Shown one piece after another: positions 36,058-45,985 of a stretch of 64,000 nt of DNA. The notes below the pieces were generated by a model that saw only the letters and a list, made by a program, of their open reading frames with translations, had not been told where the DNA came from and did not search any database. Within the stretch, counting starts at the first letter, position 1. Each line of letters begins with the position of its first letter. Origin of the DNA: Methanooceanicella nereidis (GTDB lineage: Archaea > Halobacteriota > Methanocellia > Methanocellales > Methanocellaceae); the NCBI RefSeq assembly GCF_021023085.1, contig NZ_PGCK01000014.1, positions 33,489-97,488 of the forward strand. Reading direction: 5' to 3'. The translations under genes and the position numbers were made by a program.

Positions 36058-36365
36058 TAGATCAACCCTCCCATTTTCAGCAGCACTACAAGGAACGCAG
36101 CAAATCCTCCGAATATGAATCCGTAGAATATGTTGGTCCATATGCCTGCGTAGTATAATGATTTCTCTCTTCCCGGGAAGGATTCGAGGAAGTTTCCGGT
36201 CGGAGTGAGGGAGTTCATTAAGTCGTCCGCGTATGCGTCCAGCTTATCAATCTTTTCGTTTATCGGCTTGAAGTTATATTTCACTACGCCTCCTTCAGGC
36301 TGTAGCTTACCTGTCTCTATGTTGTAGGACAGTCCGTATTCCGGTAATATTTTAACGAAAGCCAT
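36057..36365 (-). CDS. mtrB: Methyltransferase subunit MtrB
   Basis: This 102-residue protein starts MAFVKILPEYGLSYNIETG and ends with one membrane helix (FYGFIFGGFAAFLVVLLKMG), as in MtrB. The frame is open 18 codons further up into mtrC, but ATG 36365 with GGGAGGAC just before it is the family start. It lies between mtrC and mtrA with almost no spacing. Confidence 0.95.
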   Translation of the reverse strand: MAFVKILPEYGLSYNIETGKLQPEGGVVKYNFKPINEKIDKLDAYADDLMNSLTPTGNFLESFPGREKSLYYAGIWTNIFYGFIFGGFAAFLVVLLKMGGLI

Positions 36366-36367
36366 TT

Positions 36368-37174
36368 TTAGTCCTCCCTTGCCGGTAACAGTCCGGTATC
36401 CTTGATCACGACACCGCATTCCTTAACTCTGTTCCAGTATGACAGGTATCCGAATACCCATGCGATCAGGCCGAGAACGATCGTGATCGCTGCCGGTGCA
36501 AGTCCTACGAGGGCTATTGAAAGTATACCGAATATAACGGTCACTATAAAGCCAGACTCAACCGCTAAGGTAAGTGTCCTCTTCTGGTTCTCATCCGGAC
36601 CGAGACATGCATTGAACGGGTGAAGGATCGGAAGTGCGCCCAGTATAAAGAGCGGAGCTATGAATCCGGTTCCGATAATGTCAGTCATAAATGCGCCGTA
36701 CTCGAACGTACCTGCCATGACAGTTGAGAATGCCATGAGGATAAGGCTTGCAGAACCTGCGATGAATATCATTCCGATCTGCATTGTCGGGATCTTCATC
36801 TTAAGTACACCGTTGGCAATGTAACCGATTATTGCACCCTGTATCAATGATAATACAAGTGCCAGGACCGGTCCAGCCAGTACTATGCCGGTGTAGTCCC
36901 CGATCTTAAGACCGAGAATGGTTGTAAGCAGACCCATACCGAATGCGAGCATACCTATGGAAGGTACACCGGTACCGATACCGTACTTACAGATCTGCCT
37001 TACTGCATCTGCGCCCCAGACTATTGCAAAAATAGCTCCGATCGCGCCGATGAAAGATCCGTAGGCGACGTCCATCGCATTGTTAACAAAGTATGCTATG
37101 TATATGGCTAATAAGCCGCCGATCATTCCGATAGCTGCGAGAGTGTTCCAGCTCATGTCCTTGTGTTCTGACAT
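36368..37174 (-). CDS. mtrC: Methyltransferase membrane subunit MtrC
   Basis: This 268-residue integral membrane protein has about seven helices, including VDVAYGSFIGAIGAIFAIVWGADAVRQICKYGIGTGVPSIGM-type loops (fragment: GADAVRQICKYGIGTG). MtrC, with MtrD and MtrE, forms the sodium-translocating part of the complex. Length and position are standard; its start abuts the mtrD stop. Confidence 0.96.
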   Translation of the reverse strand: MSEHKDMSWNTLAAIGMIGGLLAIYIAYFVNNAMDVAYGSFIGAIGAIFAIVWGADAVRQICKYGIGTGVPSIGMLAFGMGLLTTILGLKIGDYTGIVLAGPVLALVLSLIQGAIIGYIANGVLKMKIPTMQIGMIFIAGSASLILMAFSTVMAGTFEYGAFMTDIIGTGFIAPLFILGALPILHPFNACLGPDENQKRTLTLAVESGFIVTVIFGILSIALVGLAPAAITIVLGLIAWVFGYLSYWNRVKECGVVIKDTGLLPARED

Positions 37175-37960
37175 TTAAGCTACCCCCATGTATATGATAG
37201 CTGCAACCCATACACCGATGATGATCGATGCTATTGCGCTTGCTACGAATGCCCTTGGCCACCTCTTGAACTTCGGGTCGTGGAAACCTTCGATAGTACC
37301 GGTAATGTTGTAAGATGCAAGAACCGAGTTTACGAAGAATATACCGATCGCACCGATCGCTGCCGCTGCGACGCTGAACCCGCCTGCGAGGAATACAAGG
37401 TATATAAGCGAACCACCGAATCCACCGAGGATACCGCCGATGACTGCACTTACTAAAGCGACTGTCGGGGTTCCGTGACCCTCAGTACCCCTGGTAACAT
37501 AGAGGTCCTGCCTGTCGCCGGTGATCGGGTCGTACTTTACCTTTGCGGATACGAGTGGGACACCCAGACCGTACACGTAAAGAATGTTGGACACTCCACC
37601 AAGAATGACCATCATTAACATTGCGCCGATGATACCTGCTGCCAGGATCATGGCTATTCCGCCTATGTTCGCTACTATTCCTGCCGGGGAGAAAAGAGTA
37701 CCGTCACCGACAGCTGCAACGAACGAGGCGTATTCGATCTTACCAATCATCATTTCTTCCATTACGAGACCTGCGCTGATAAGACCGAGGAAACCTGCAG
37801 AAGCTGCAAGCATGGTTGTACCAGTTCCGATACCGGTTGCCTGCGCCATTGCAGCAGGTGCACCGCCCACAGGAACAAAGTGGACACCAATGCTTACCAG
37901 TAATCCACCGATACCGATCGCCAGTACCATTATAAGTAAAGTTATTGGATCGACTATCAT
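37175..37960 (-). CDS. mtrD: Methyltransferase membrane subunit MtrD
   Basis: This 261-residue polytopic membrane protein has a conserved cytoplasmic stretch GVPLVSAKVKYDPITGDRQD and TEGHGTPTVALVSAVIGG. It is part of the Na+ channel module of Mtr. It starts 5 nt after mtrE. Confidence 0.96.
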   Translation of the reverse strand: MIVDPITLLIMVLAIGIGGLLVSIGVHFVPVGGAPAAMAQATGIGTGTTMLAASAGFLGLISAGLVMEEMMIGKIEYASFVAAVGDGTLFSPAGIVANIGGIAMILAAGIIGAMLMMVILGGVSNILYVYGLGVPLVSAKVKYDPITGDRQDLYVTRGTEGHGTPTVALVSAVIGGILGGFGGSLIYLVFLAGGFSVAAAAIGAIGIFFVNSVLASYNITGTIEGFHDPKFKRWPRAFVASAIASIIIGVWVAAIIYMGVA

Positions 37961-37965
37961 GATAC

Positions 37966-38859
37966 CTAATCCTCCGCCTTCTTGTACGGACCGTATGTGT
38001 TCCTGGCCCAGAGCTCAAGCATCCTGTTGCCTATGAGCCATATGAGCGCAATGATGAAACCTGCGATCATCGCACCCCATCCGTTCAAGTATTCTATGAA
38101 AATAATGTGTCTCCAAAGGTCAAGGAAAACTGTCAGACCAAGACCGATACCGGTCATCGGACCTCCGTGCTTGACACAGAAACCGGCTACGTCAATACTG
38201 TTCCTGATACCTGCTTCGCCCTGCTGGATGATCTTACCAGAGTTCGACGCTGCAAGTCCGCAACCGAATGGCTTGTTCATGTATTGCCTTTCGGTACCAT
38301 AGTGAACGTCACCGACTGCAGAACCCATACCACCGGTCATGATACCCCAAAGCATTGCGAGTATCGGGAACGGGAATGGCTGTCCTATTATTGCACTAAA
38401 GAGATATGAGAACGTGGATATTGCCATCGCTGCTATAAATGCATGAGCAATAATAGACGGAGTTGTGGTCAACAATATGTCCAGATAGATCGGCTGACCG
38501 AATCTCTTCTGACCGGTTAACCTACCCATGTATGCTGTGGTTGCGAAAATACCGTACAAAATCGCTGAAATAGTGGATCCTATTGCCAGCGCTAAGACGA
38601 TGTTAATAGCAAAGGCAAACTGCAAAGCAAACCCAATTGCTGCTGCTGACGCGCATAAGAATCCGTAACCGACTGGTTCGCCGCAAATAGCTTTGTTGTA
38701 TATACGGTGAACGTAGCCAACTTGTGGAGCCAGCTGCACCTGGGAGTTCGCGTTAGACTGAGAACCGAAGTCTGATTCGAGATCTTCAGCCGCGCCTGCT
38801 ATGGTAGCACAAGCACCCATTAGAGCTAATGTTCCAAGGCTCACTACCAATTCTTCCAT
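37966..38859 (-). CDS. mtrE: Methyltransferase membrane subunit MtrE
   Basis: This 297-residue polytopic membrane protein carries GACATIAGAAEDLESDFGSQSN near the N-terminus (carboxylates proposed for Na+ movement in the family). GYVHRIYNKAICGEPVGYGF follows. It is the first gene of the mtr operon, with a GGAGGAT ribosome site, and is preceded by an AT-rich gap of 224 bp after mcrA that probably holds the mtr promoter. Confidence 0.97.
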   Translation of the reverse strand: MEELVVSLGTLALMGACATIAGAAEDLESDFGSQSNANSQVQLAPQVGYVHRIYNKAICGEPVGYGFLCASAAAIGFALQFAFAINIVLALAIGSTISAILYGIFATTAYMGRLTGQKRFGQPIYLDILLTTTPSIIAHAFIAAMAISTFSYLFSAIIGQPFPFPILAMLWGIMTGGMGSAVGDVHYGTERQYMNKPFGCGLAASNSGKIIQQGEAGIRNSIDVAGFCVKHGGPMTGIGLGLTVFLDLWRHIIFIEYLNGWGAMIAGFIIALIWLIGNRMLELWARNTYGPYKKAED

Positions 38860-39039
38860 TTGTTATCCTCCTTTCTAGTTTATAATTATGGATTTGGTAT
38901 AGGGACAAATATCCATAATTAGCGCTATAAGTATCATTTTCAATAGGGCTTGTTGACTAATAAACCTTTCGAAAAACGCTTGGAAAGCGCTTTATTTACT
39001 TAAAAAAACCTTTAGAGAACTAATAATATAAAAACAAAT

Positions 39040-39084
39040 TATTATAAAATAAAAAATAAAAATTGGAGTAATTATACTCCAATT
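39040..39084 (-). terminator. Hairpin terminator at the end of the mcr operon
   Basis: Overlapping the mcrA stop, AATTGGAGT and ACTCCAATT (39061-39069 with 39076-39084) pair perfectly around a 6-nt loop. On the minus strand a T-rich tract (complement of aaaataaaaaataaa) follows. It would limit read-through from mcr into mtr. Confidence 0.75.
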
Positions 39085-40757
39085 TACTTTGCCGGTATGA
39101 TGAGTGATCTCTCACCAGCAGGCATGAACTCGCGGATCGCACCACGTGCGAACTCTTTCCTCGGCTCGGTGAAGTCGAACTTGAGGTCCTTGTCCGCAAA
39201 TGCGACCTTCAGGAGCGGGCTTACGGTCCATGCGTCGCCGCGGGCGAAGTGTGCCTCTGCTGCGATACCTGCGTAGCCACCCTGGTGACCGACGTTCATT
39301 GCGTAGTTCGGGTAGTTCGGGCCTCTTAATTCGGCAACTGCACCCTCGTCAGACCTGCATGAGAACACGTTGGTCGCACCGCACTGGTCCTGTAAGTCGT
39401 AACCGAAGAATCCGAGCCTGCCCCATGCTTCCTTGTGCAGGTACATGGATAAGTACCAGGCAGACAGACCTGCGTTACCGTTACCGGTTGCGTAGGAGGT
39501 CGCCAGACCGGATGCTGCCGAAAGGACAGTCGCCCTCTGTGAACCGCCGAAGTGGTCCTCAAGGGTGGTCGGGAAGCCTTCGTACTGCTCGATACCGTAG
39601 AGCGTGACTTCGGTTCCTACATCGTTAACTGTGTCGAGGTTTGCCTTCGCCTTGCATGCGCCGCCGTACTTCTTCTTGACGTAGTCTGCGCCGTAGTAGG
39701 AGAAGTCGTCGAGGATATCATCAGTGTATGCAGCGGTTGCATACTGGGTGAATCCTACACCACCGGACATGTATGAGCCGAGCCATATCTGGTCGTAGAG
39801 CATACAGCCGGATGCGACTACTTCAAGACCGGACTTTATCGGGTCGTCCGGGTATTTCCTGCCGGTCTGGACTATGTCCGAGAGGAAACCGAAGGATACT
39901 CCACCGGGTTCGTTCGGACCCCTGGCACGTCTTGCGGGTAACAGGTTACCCATCTCGACGACCGAGGCGTGCTTTGCTGCGAACGCAAGGTCTGCCACTG
40001 CTGCCTCACCGGCGCACATCTTGTACGCGGTGATGAATGACATACCGATCTGCATTGCAGACCACCTGGAGGTGGTACCACCGTCGCAAGTCCTGACGAC
40101 TATGGTCGGGATGTGGACGGCCTGGTGTAAGGATTTGCCGAGTGACTTCTTGATCTGCTCAGCCTGTTCCTTCGGGAAGGCCTTGTTTATGTCTATGACA
40201 TACTGCTTGTCGATGGAGTCGGCAAGCTCATCGTCACCGGTGAACACCTTGACGAAACAGTCATCTACAACGCCTGGGTGGGTTTCGACCATGTGTTCCT
40301 GAACGACTGCACCACCGGGCATTGCGTGGTTGAGAACTGCCAGGTAGTTGCTGATCGTTTCCGGAGTGACGGTCTTACCGAGACGCTTCTCGAGCACGGA
40401 GTGTGCTGTGTCGAGACCGACTATGACGGTCCTCCTTATCTCATCCCAGAACTGCTGCATTGCAGCGTTGTTGACGAAGTGAAGGTCATCGCCCTCTACT
40501 ACTACGTCAGTGCCCGAGACCTGATAGGACATAAGCTGTCTCTGACCGAGTGGGATACCGCCCATGTGGACCATCGGGTTGTATGCGGAGATGCCTCTCT
40601 TCTTGGCGACTGCGTCTCCTGCCTTCTTGAACTCCACTTTTCTCTTGGACTGGGTGTAACCCTCATACTTGTACTTGGTCACCTGGGAGGTTGGCTCCTC
40701 GGCGAACTTCTTCTTCATTGCCTTGATGAATAATTTCTGGGTTTCCTGAACTGACAT
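39084..40757 (-). CDS. mcrA: Methyl-coenzyme M reductase alpha subunit McrA
   Basis: McrA is the large catalytic subunit of the F430 enzyme that releases methane. The 557 residues include [19 protein letters not shown] (sites of methyl-His and methyl-Arg in other methanogens) and [15 protein letters not shown] near 450-460. The last motif holds the glycine (G452 here) that becomes thioglycine and the cysteine (C459) that can be methylated, spaced 7 residues apart as in known Mcr[22 protein letters not shown] follows. GAGGTGA precedes ATG 40757; the in-frame GTG at 40766 belongs to that ribosome site. It is 15 nt downstream of mcrG. Confidence 0.98.
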   Translation of the reverse strand: MSVQETQKLFIKAMKKKFAEEPTSQVTKYKYEGYTQSKRKVEFKKAGDAVAKKRGISAYNPMVHMGGIPLGQRQLMSYQVSGTDVVVEGDDLHFVNNAAMQQFWDEIRRTVIVGLDTAHSVLEKRLGKTVTPETISNYLAVLNHAMPGGAVVQEHMVETHPGVVDDCFVKVFTGDDELADSIDKQYVIDINKAFPKEQAEQIKKSLGKSLHQAVHIPTIVVRTCDGGTTSRWSAMQIGMSFITAYKMCAGEAAVADLAFAAKHASVVEMGNLLPARRARGPNEPGGVSFGFLSDIVQTGRKYPDDPIKSGLEVVASGCMLYDQIWLGSYMSGGVGFTQYATAAYTDDILDDFSYYGADYVKKKYGGACKAKANLDTVNDVGTEVTLYGIEQYEGFPTTLEDHFGGSQRATVLSAASGLATSYATGNGNAGLSAWYLSMYLHKEAWGRLGFFGYDLQDQCGATNVFSCRSDEGAVAELRGPNYPNYAMNVGHQGGYAGIAAEAHFARGDAWTVSPLLKVAFADKDLKFDFTEPRKEFARGAIREFMPAGERSLIIPAK

Positions 40758-40772
40758 TTTATTCACCTCTCC

Positions 40773-41531
40773 TTACACCTTCGGGAAGAACCCGCACTTT
40801 GTCCTTAAGTTGTGGATCCTCTGTACCCAGGGTAATACTTCATCGTCTGCCCTGAATGCAACACCGTCAACACGGTAGATGGTGGTCCTCTTCTTGAGCT
40901 CTTCTTCGGACATGGGTTTGCCGAGGTTTACTTTTCTGTCGAGCGGGTCGCCGACCTGGTCCTTAACGGCCTGGACGTTACCGTCTGCGCCGAGAACCTG
41001 TCTCTGCAGCATGTCGAACATCATGCCGTTCTCGTTAAGCCTGAGCGAGTGACCGTGCACGGTGCAGCCTCTTAAGGATGCCCTTGCCGGGTCGAACATC
41101 TCGGTCTCCATAACTTCCTTGGTTATGGCCTCGATGTCTCTCTCACGGGCCTCGATGATCTGCCTGCCCGAGAGGGTACCTGGGTCTACTCCCCTGTACC
41201 TGGTGCATGCCATCCAGGACCTGAGGTACGGGACCATCGGTGCGAAGTACATTGAGTCAGCGTACTGATTGTACCTGATCCTGTCTCCTTCCTTGGTACC
41301 CGGGGTGGGCTCGACTATCTTCCTTATGGGGCAGTCCGGCTCACCGGTCTCTGCTAATGGCGGGTGTACCTTCTTGTATGCGGAACCCGGGGCGCGGTGT
41401 CCCAGCATGATGACGACGTCGTCATCGGAGAGGCTCCTGAGCTTCTCCATCTTGTATGATGGGTCCATGAACTTCTTTCTGTTCTGGGCCACAGAAGTTT
41501 TACCTGGGTAGAATTGTGCTTTGTAAGCCAT
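40773..41531 (-). CDS. mcrG: Methyl-coenzyme M reductase gamma subunit McrG
   Basis: This 252-residue gamma subunit begins MAYKAQFYPGKTSVAQNRKKFM and has the conserved LSDDDVVIMLGHRAPGSAYK. The F430/substrate-channel region ADSMYFAPMVPYLRSWMACTRYRG follows. Length is standard. It lies between mcrC and mcrA. Confidence 0.98.
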   Translation of the reverse strand: MAYKAQFYPGKTSVAQNRKKFMDPSYKMEKLRSLSDDDVVIMLGHRAPGSAYKKVHPPLAETGEPDCPIRKIVEPTPGTKEGDRIRYNQYADSMYFAPMVPYLRSWMACTRYRGVDPGTLSGRQIIEARERDIEAITKEVMETEMFDPARASLRGCTVHGHSLRLNENGMMFDMLQRQVLGADGNVQAVKDQVGDPLDRKVNLGKPMSEEELKKRTTIYRVDGVAFRADDEVLPWVQRIHNLRTKCGFFPKV

Positions 41532-41544
41532 TATAATTCAACTC

Positions 41545-42171
41545 CTAATTTGTAGTAAGTGCCTGCGGATTTATTCTTATGATATTTTTCACGATCTCGT
41601 TCAGCTTGTCCCTTGAACATGTCTGACCTCTCGTTATCCCGGTAACGATCTCAAGCACAGTTCCCTGCGTCTCGATCTTATCAGGTTCCGGGTTTACGAC
41701 CCGAGTCTTGACGCCGATCCTGGCGAAATCCTCGAAGTCTACAGGGCATTGACATACGATTATCGCGGGGATCCTCACGAATCGGAGTATATCCCTCGTC
41801 TTGTATATCACGTGAGACTTTATGTTTCCCAGATGTATCAATGCCAGCTTATGGCGGTTGATCTGCTCGATCTCCTTTTCGGACAGGCCGAACTTAGGCC
41901 CGTGGCCGATAGCTGCGTCCTTTGCGTCCGGCGGGACGCCACCTCCGGAGTAGAGGACCAGTACGCTGACCTGGATACCTTCTTTTCGGAGCCCGTAGGT
42001 GATCTCGCACACAGGTTTTGTGATATGCCTTCTTCCGGGTGTCATCGCGATCGCGACCACGTCCGGACGACCGGCTTCGGATAGCGTACCTCTCTGGGCG
42101 AGTCCGCCACCTTTGTCCAGGCCCATACTTTCCCTGCAATCAACTACCTGAGTTTCACGATCTATTGGCAT
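41545..42171 (-). CDS. mcrC: MCR operon protein McrC
   Basis: This 208-residue McrC has VDCRESMGLDKGGGLAQRGTLSE near the N-terminus and AIAMTPGRRHITKPVCEITYGLR. A TRGQTCSRDKLNEIV tail follows. McrC is not part of the purified enzyme; it has been linked to the ATP-dependent activation complex of MCR. It lies 13 nt upstream of mcrG. Confidence 0.96.
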   Translation of the reverse strand: MPIDRETQVVDCRESMGLDKGGGLAQRGTLSEAGRPDVVAIAMTPGRRHITKPVCEITYGLRKEGIQVSVLVLYSGGGVPPDAKDAAIGHGPKFGLSEKEIEQINRHKLALIHLGNIKSHVIYKTRDILRFVRIPAIIVCQCPVDFEDFARIGVKTRVVNPEPDKIETQGTVLEIVTGITRGQTCSRDKLNEIVKNIIRINPQALTTN

Positions 42172-42201
42172 TTTGATTCATCTCACGTTTTTCGTTTTTA
42201 A

Positions 42202-42702
42202 TTATATGTCTTCATTATTGCTCGACTTAGGAGCTCCGCAGCATGATGAATTCTGCCGCTTTGCCTTGGGGTCGAACATCCCTATGCTTATGTCATCGAC
42301 CTTGCCCCCTTTCCTCACGTAATCCGTGATGGTCTTTTGTGTCCTGATGAAAAGACCTTCGTTTATCGTGAAGGGGAAGGGGAGAGCCTTTTCACAAGCT
42401 TCCCTGACCTGTTCTTTGACGCCAGCATCTTCTAGCTCGATCCAAAATCTGCCCACCTGGACCGTCAATTCAACCTTTTCGCCTTTTATGTCAAGGTAGG
42501 TTGGTTCGCGTACGTTGAACTTGCCCTGCAGAAGATCCTCTGGATTATCCTTGGGCAGGCTGGGACCGTACACGACGATCCGGGTAATGCCGCTGATCTT
42601 GTTCAATTCGTTCAACAGCTTCTGTGCAGTGTCTGGATTGAGAAGCCTGTCGGGAAATACTTCCAACTGGGGTTTCCTTTTCCCTGTTACCGGCGCTATC
42701 AC
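42202..42702 (-). CDS. mcrD: MCR operon protein McrD
   Basis: McrD (about 166 residues) has LEVFPDRLLNPDTAQKLLNEL near the N-terminus and VGRFWIELEDAGVKEQVREAC. A C-terminal Cys pair (SSCCGAPKSS) follows. McrD binds apo-MCR or F430 in assembly studies but is not a subunit of the final enzyme. GGAGG at 42712-42716 precedes GTG 42702, giving the usual short N-terminus; an in-frame TTG at 42720 lies before the ribosome site. Confidence 0.93.
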   Translation of the reverse strand: MIAPVTGKRKPQLEVFPDRLLNPDTAQKLLNELNKISGITRIVVYGPSLPKDNPEDLLQGKFNVREPTYLDIKGEKVELTVQVGRFWIELEDAGVKEQVREACEKALPFPFTINEGLFIRTQKTITDYVRKGGKVDDISIGMFDPKAKRQNSSCCGAPKSSNNEDI

Positions 42703-42731
42703 TGGAATTTTCCTCCGCAATGTCTACTTAT

Positions 42732-44066
42732 CTATACTTTTCCCTTGATCTCTGCTGCTCCCTTTGCAACGTATACGAGTGGTTCTCTGAACTCGGGTAT
42801 CTCGCCGAATACATCACCAATGAGCTTGGAGGTCGATTCTACAGTGAACATCTGGGTGCCTGCATCAAGTGCGCAAGCTGCAGATACACATGGAACCGCA
42901 AAGCCCTTGGAGTGTCTTGTAACGACGTGGTTACCGTTGAATATACCCGGTCCGCCGCCACCGTAGATCGAGTGGCTGAAGAACGAGAATCCGACTGCGG
43001 TACCCTGAACCTTACCGAAGTCTACGCCCGGTAATCCGGTCTCTCTCTCAATCAGGTCGTTGTAGTACAGCAGGGTCGATGATACTGCCTGGGCTGCTCT
43101 CATTGCACCGCAGTTGACCATCGTTGCTGCCATTAAACCGGCTGCAGCGTATGCGTTCCATAATGGGACGTCTTCAGTGGTGTATACCTTGTATCCGGAC
43201 GGCAGGGTCTTCTCTACCTTGATGACCTTGTCATCGATAGCCTTGCCGACGGTAGAAGCGACTACTGATCCGACAGTACCGTTCTTGCCGTTCTCCTTGA
43301 CTAAGTTGTATACCAGGTTGTTTGCGTTAAGACCCTGGTATGCTAAGCCGAGTAACTGGTACCTCTCCCACGGTCCGATCGCGTCGCCCATCTCGAATAC
43401 ACCAGTCTGCTCGAATATTGAGGACAGACCTGCTGCGTTCATGGCGTTTCTCTTTGCGATCGCAACTGTGTGGTTACACAGAATGTTCCTTAATGCGTAG
43501 CCGAGACCTTCATCCTTCATCGGAGCTTCAAGGATACCCTTTACGTTACCGCCTTCCATATCGATGGTCTGCGGGTAGAGACCCCATACTGCTGCCTTGA
43601 CGAACGGACCGTCGAACATGTCGACCTTGTACATCTCGAGTAAGGCTTCTGTTACGGCTGAGCCTGCACAGGTCATACCTGCGACGAACTCTGCGCCCGC
43701 ATCGATTCTTGCGGTCGGGCACTGTACGAGTAAGCTCTTGCCGCCGCCGACGATCTTAACTGCTGTGTCGTCGCCCTTGCTTACGCGGATCTTGTCTTCG
43801 ACGTTCTTGGCGATCTTCTCTGCGTCCTTGACGAGGCTGAGATCTAAGCTCTTTCCGAGGATCTGCCTGCCCTTGCCGCCGACCTTTCCGGTCTTGAGAG
43901 CGCCCTCGATACCCTCGAGGCTTACTGCTACTGACCTCTTGGTCAAGCCGATGAGTTTCTTGATAGTCGGGTTGACTAATGGGCTGATTGCCTCAAGAGG
44001 TACATCCTTTTCTAAAAGTTTTCCCTTATCGTCGTATAGGTCTATTACATCCTTAAATTTAGGCAT
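42732..44066 (-). CDS. mcrB: Methyl-coenzyme M reductase beta subunit McrB
   Basis: This 444-residue beta subunit starts [25 protein letters not shown] (quoted in part) and has [20 protein letters not shown], the active-site region [25 protein letters not shown] near 367-391, and CAALDAGTQ-type end motifs. It is the first gene of the operon with a strong GGAGGGA ribosome site. Upstream lies a 700-bp AT-rich leader and promoter region. Confidence 0.98.
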   Translation of the reverse strand: MPKFKDVIDLYDDKGKLLEKDVPLEAISPLVNPTIKKLIGLTKRSVAVSLEGIEGALKTGKVGGKGRQILGKSLDLSLVKDAEKIAKNVEDKIRVSKGDDTAVKIVGGGKSLLVQCPTARIDAGAEFVAGMTCAGSAVTEALLEMYKVDMFDGPFVKAAVWGLYPQTIDMEGGNVKGILEAPMKDEGLGYALRNILCNHTVAIAKRNAMNAAGLSSIFEQTGVFEMGDAIGPWERYQLLGLAYQGLNANNLVYNLVKENGKNGTVGSVVASTVGKAIDDKVIKVEKTLPSGYKVYTTEDVPLWNAYAAAGLMAATMVNCGAMRAAQAVSSTLLYYNDLIERETGLPGVDFGKVQGTAVGFSFFSHSIYGGGGPGIFNGNHVVTRHSKGFAVPCVSAACALDAGTQMFTVESTSKLIGDVFGEIPEFREPLVYVAKGAAEIKGKV

Positions 44067-44770
44067 TTTCTCCCTCCTCCCGTAGGATTCTTAAAATGTT
44101 CCGTCATTGTGGCCGTTTGCGCGGTAAAAATTACCCGGCATCTAGAAGCAACATTTAGTACCGCCTTTCGCTGCCCGAATTGCGTTCTAAAAGTTCATTG
44201 ACCCCTATGCCTATTTTATGATAAAGGGGTCGATGGTTACTTCTCAGTGACCACTTAGACAATAGTATATGGTACTACAAAGATATTAAGTTTATGTTTT
44301 GTCCCTCTATCATTTAATCGATTTTGTATAATATTATATATATTTTAATAGAAAACTTCAATACTACCGTACAAAATAGATTTAACGATTTTTTGGAATT
44401 ATTTCAAAATGTTAAATTTAATTTTATTAAACATACGTGATTAATTATAAATTTTTTAAAATAATATGATTTATCATGAGATATTTACATTATGTCAATC
44501 GTCATATTTATAGATTGTTATTTAAAATTTTTTAAAAAATCAAAAAACAAAGACATATAATCATATTTATAGCTTTAAATAAAGTAAATATTTTCGTAAA
44601 TATTACAATATGGTTTTAATTTGACTTATGACCATTTTTACTTAAATTATACACTCCGGATAAAAAATTTCCTGTTACACAAAATAAAATGATCGATAAT
44701 ACCTGTGAAAACCAATAAAATGATATTGAATATATAAAATTTATAATGATAAAATGAATCATTTTAAAGT
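44067..44770 (-). promoter_or_regulatory. Long AT-rich promoter/leader region of the mcr operon
   Basis: The 704-bp gap before mcrB has no gene. A TATA-like tract at about 44331-44350 (minus-strand aaaatatatataat) would give a leader of about 240 nt. Two stem-loops lie in that leader: GACCCCT/AGGGGTC at 44210-44231 and GGTCAC/GTAACC at 44235-44252 (one G-T pair). GGAGGGA at 44071-44077 is the mcrB ribosome site. Beyond 44360 the DNA is about 80% A+T with no recognisable RNA gene; promoters of both flanking genes are not distinguishable further. Confidence 0.5.
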
Positions 44771-45985
44771 TCATCGGATGACCTTGCCGACCATATAAGT
44801 GGTCCTGGCATCGATGATCTCTACGTCCACGTATTTTCCCTGAGGGAGCAATTCTCCGATAACTACCATATTATACGAACTGTCCCGGGCAACTACTGTC
44901 CCCGCCTTACCCGGTTCGGTGACAAGTACCCCCTTATGTTCCCCAACGCAGGAGCGCATGAACGAGGATGTGACCTCATGATGCAGCGCCGTTAGAGCTC
45001 TCGAGCGCTCTTTTTTGATCCTTTCGAGTACATCCGGCATCATTGCCGCGGGGGTTCCCGGCCTTGGAGAGTACCTGGTTATATTGACCTTAAGCGGCCG
45101 GCACACCCTCAAATTATCCTTCGTCCTCTCGAAGTCATCATCAGTTTCCGTCGGGAACCCTACTATGTAGTCAGTTGAGAAGGTGATACCCGGCACGCCC
45201 CCGCGTAACTCTTCGACCATGCCACGATATTCTGCCGCAGTGTAAGGACGGCCCATTAACCCCAGTATCCTGTCAGAGCCTGACTGTACAGGGATATGGG
45301 CGAATTTATAGACCTTAGGATGATTGAAGACATCGATCATCTCCGGGATAATATCTGCTATCGAGAACGGGTTCATCATCCCCAGCCGTATCTTGAAATC
45401 TCCGGGCATCCCGATGATCTCCCTTAAAAGCTCATGCAGCCTGATGCCGATGTCCATCCCGTAAGTGCCGACATCCTGAGAAGTAATATATAGTTCTGTA
45501 GCTCCTGCGGCAACAGACCTTTTCACGGCGTCCAGTATCTTTTCAGGACGCTCGCTTCGGAGCTTTCCCCTGGCGATCCGGACTATGCAATAGGAGCAGT
45601 TTCCCATGCAGCCTTCGGATATCGATATGATGGCGGTCTTACCCGTCATTGTAAGCGGTATCTCATTGGGGTCGTGAGCGATCCCTAAAAGTTTGGCTAC
45701 ATGATCGGCCCCCGGCTTTTTGGCAAACTCGAGCCCCGTTAGCATCTCCGGCTGAGCGGATGCCATACATCCGGCGACTATCACCCGCTTACCATTATAT
45801 TTGCTGATCGCTTTCAGCATGCTCCTTGAGGTATGCTGCGTCACAGCGCATGTATTGATAATGATCACATCGGCTTCGCCCGGATCGTCGACGACTGACC
45901 CTCCCGATCTGAGGATGGCGTCGCATATGCCGGAGGAATCGACCATGTTGGCCGTACAGCCGTAAGTCTCAATGTACGCTTTCAT
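44771..45985 (-). CDS. MiaB-like tRNA t6A methylthiotransferase (archaeal CDKAL1/e-MtaB type)
   Basis: This radical-SAM enzyme (404 residues) adds a methylthio group to t6A37 of tRNA. An N-terminal MTTase domain shows YIETYGCTANMVDS, INTCAVTQ and VAGCMAS for the first cluster. The radical-SAM core has SEGCMGNCSYCIVRIARGKLRS with CxxxCxxC near 132. The C-terminal TRAM domain ends TYMVGKVIR. GGTGA sits just before ATG 45985. The gene start lies inside the end of the upstream AI-2E permease gene (stop at 45969), so translation is likely coupled. The t6A substrate is inferred from family. Confidence 0.92.
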   Translation of the reverse strand: MKAYIETYGCTANMVDSSGICDAILRSGGSVVDDPGEADVIIINTCAVTQHTSRSMLKAISKYNGKRVIVAGCMASAQPEMLTGLEFAKKPGADHVAKLLGIAHDPNEIPLTMTGKTAIISISEGCMGNCSYCIVRIARGKLRSERPEKILDAVKRSVAAGATELYITSQDVGTYGMDIGIRLHELLREIIGMPGDFKIRLGMMNPFSIADIIPEMIDVFNHPKVYKFAHIPVQSGSDRILGLMGRPYTAAEYRGMVEELRGGVPGITFSTDYIVGFPTETDDDFERTKDNLRVCRPLKVNITRYSPRPGTPAAMMPDVLERIKKERSRALTALHHEVTSSFMRSCVGEHKGVLVTEPGKAGTVVARDSSYNMVVIGELLPQGKYVDVEIIDARTTYMVGKVIR

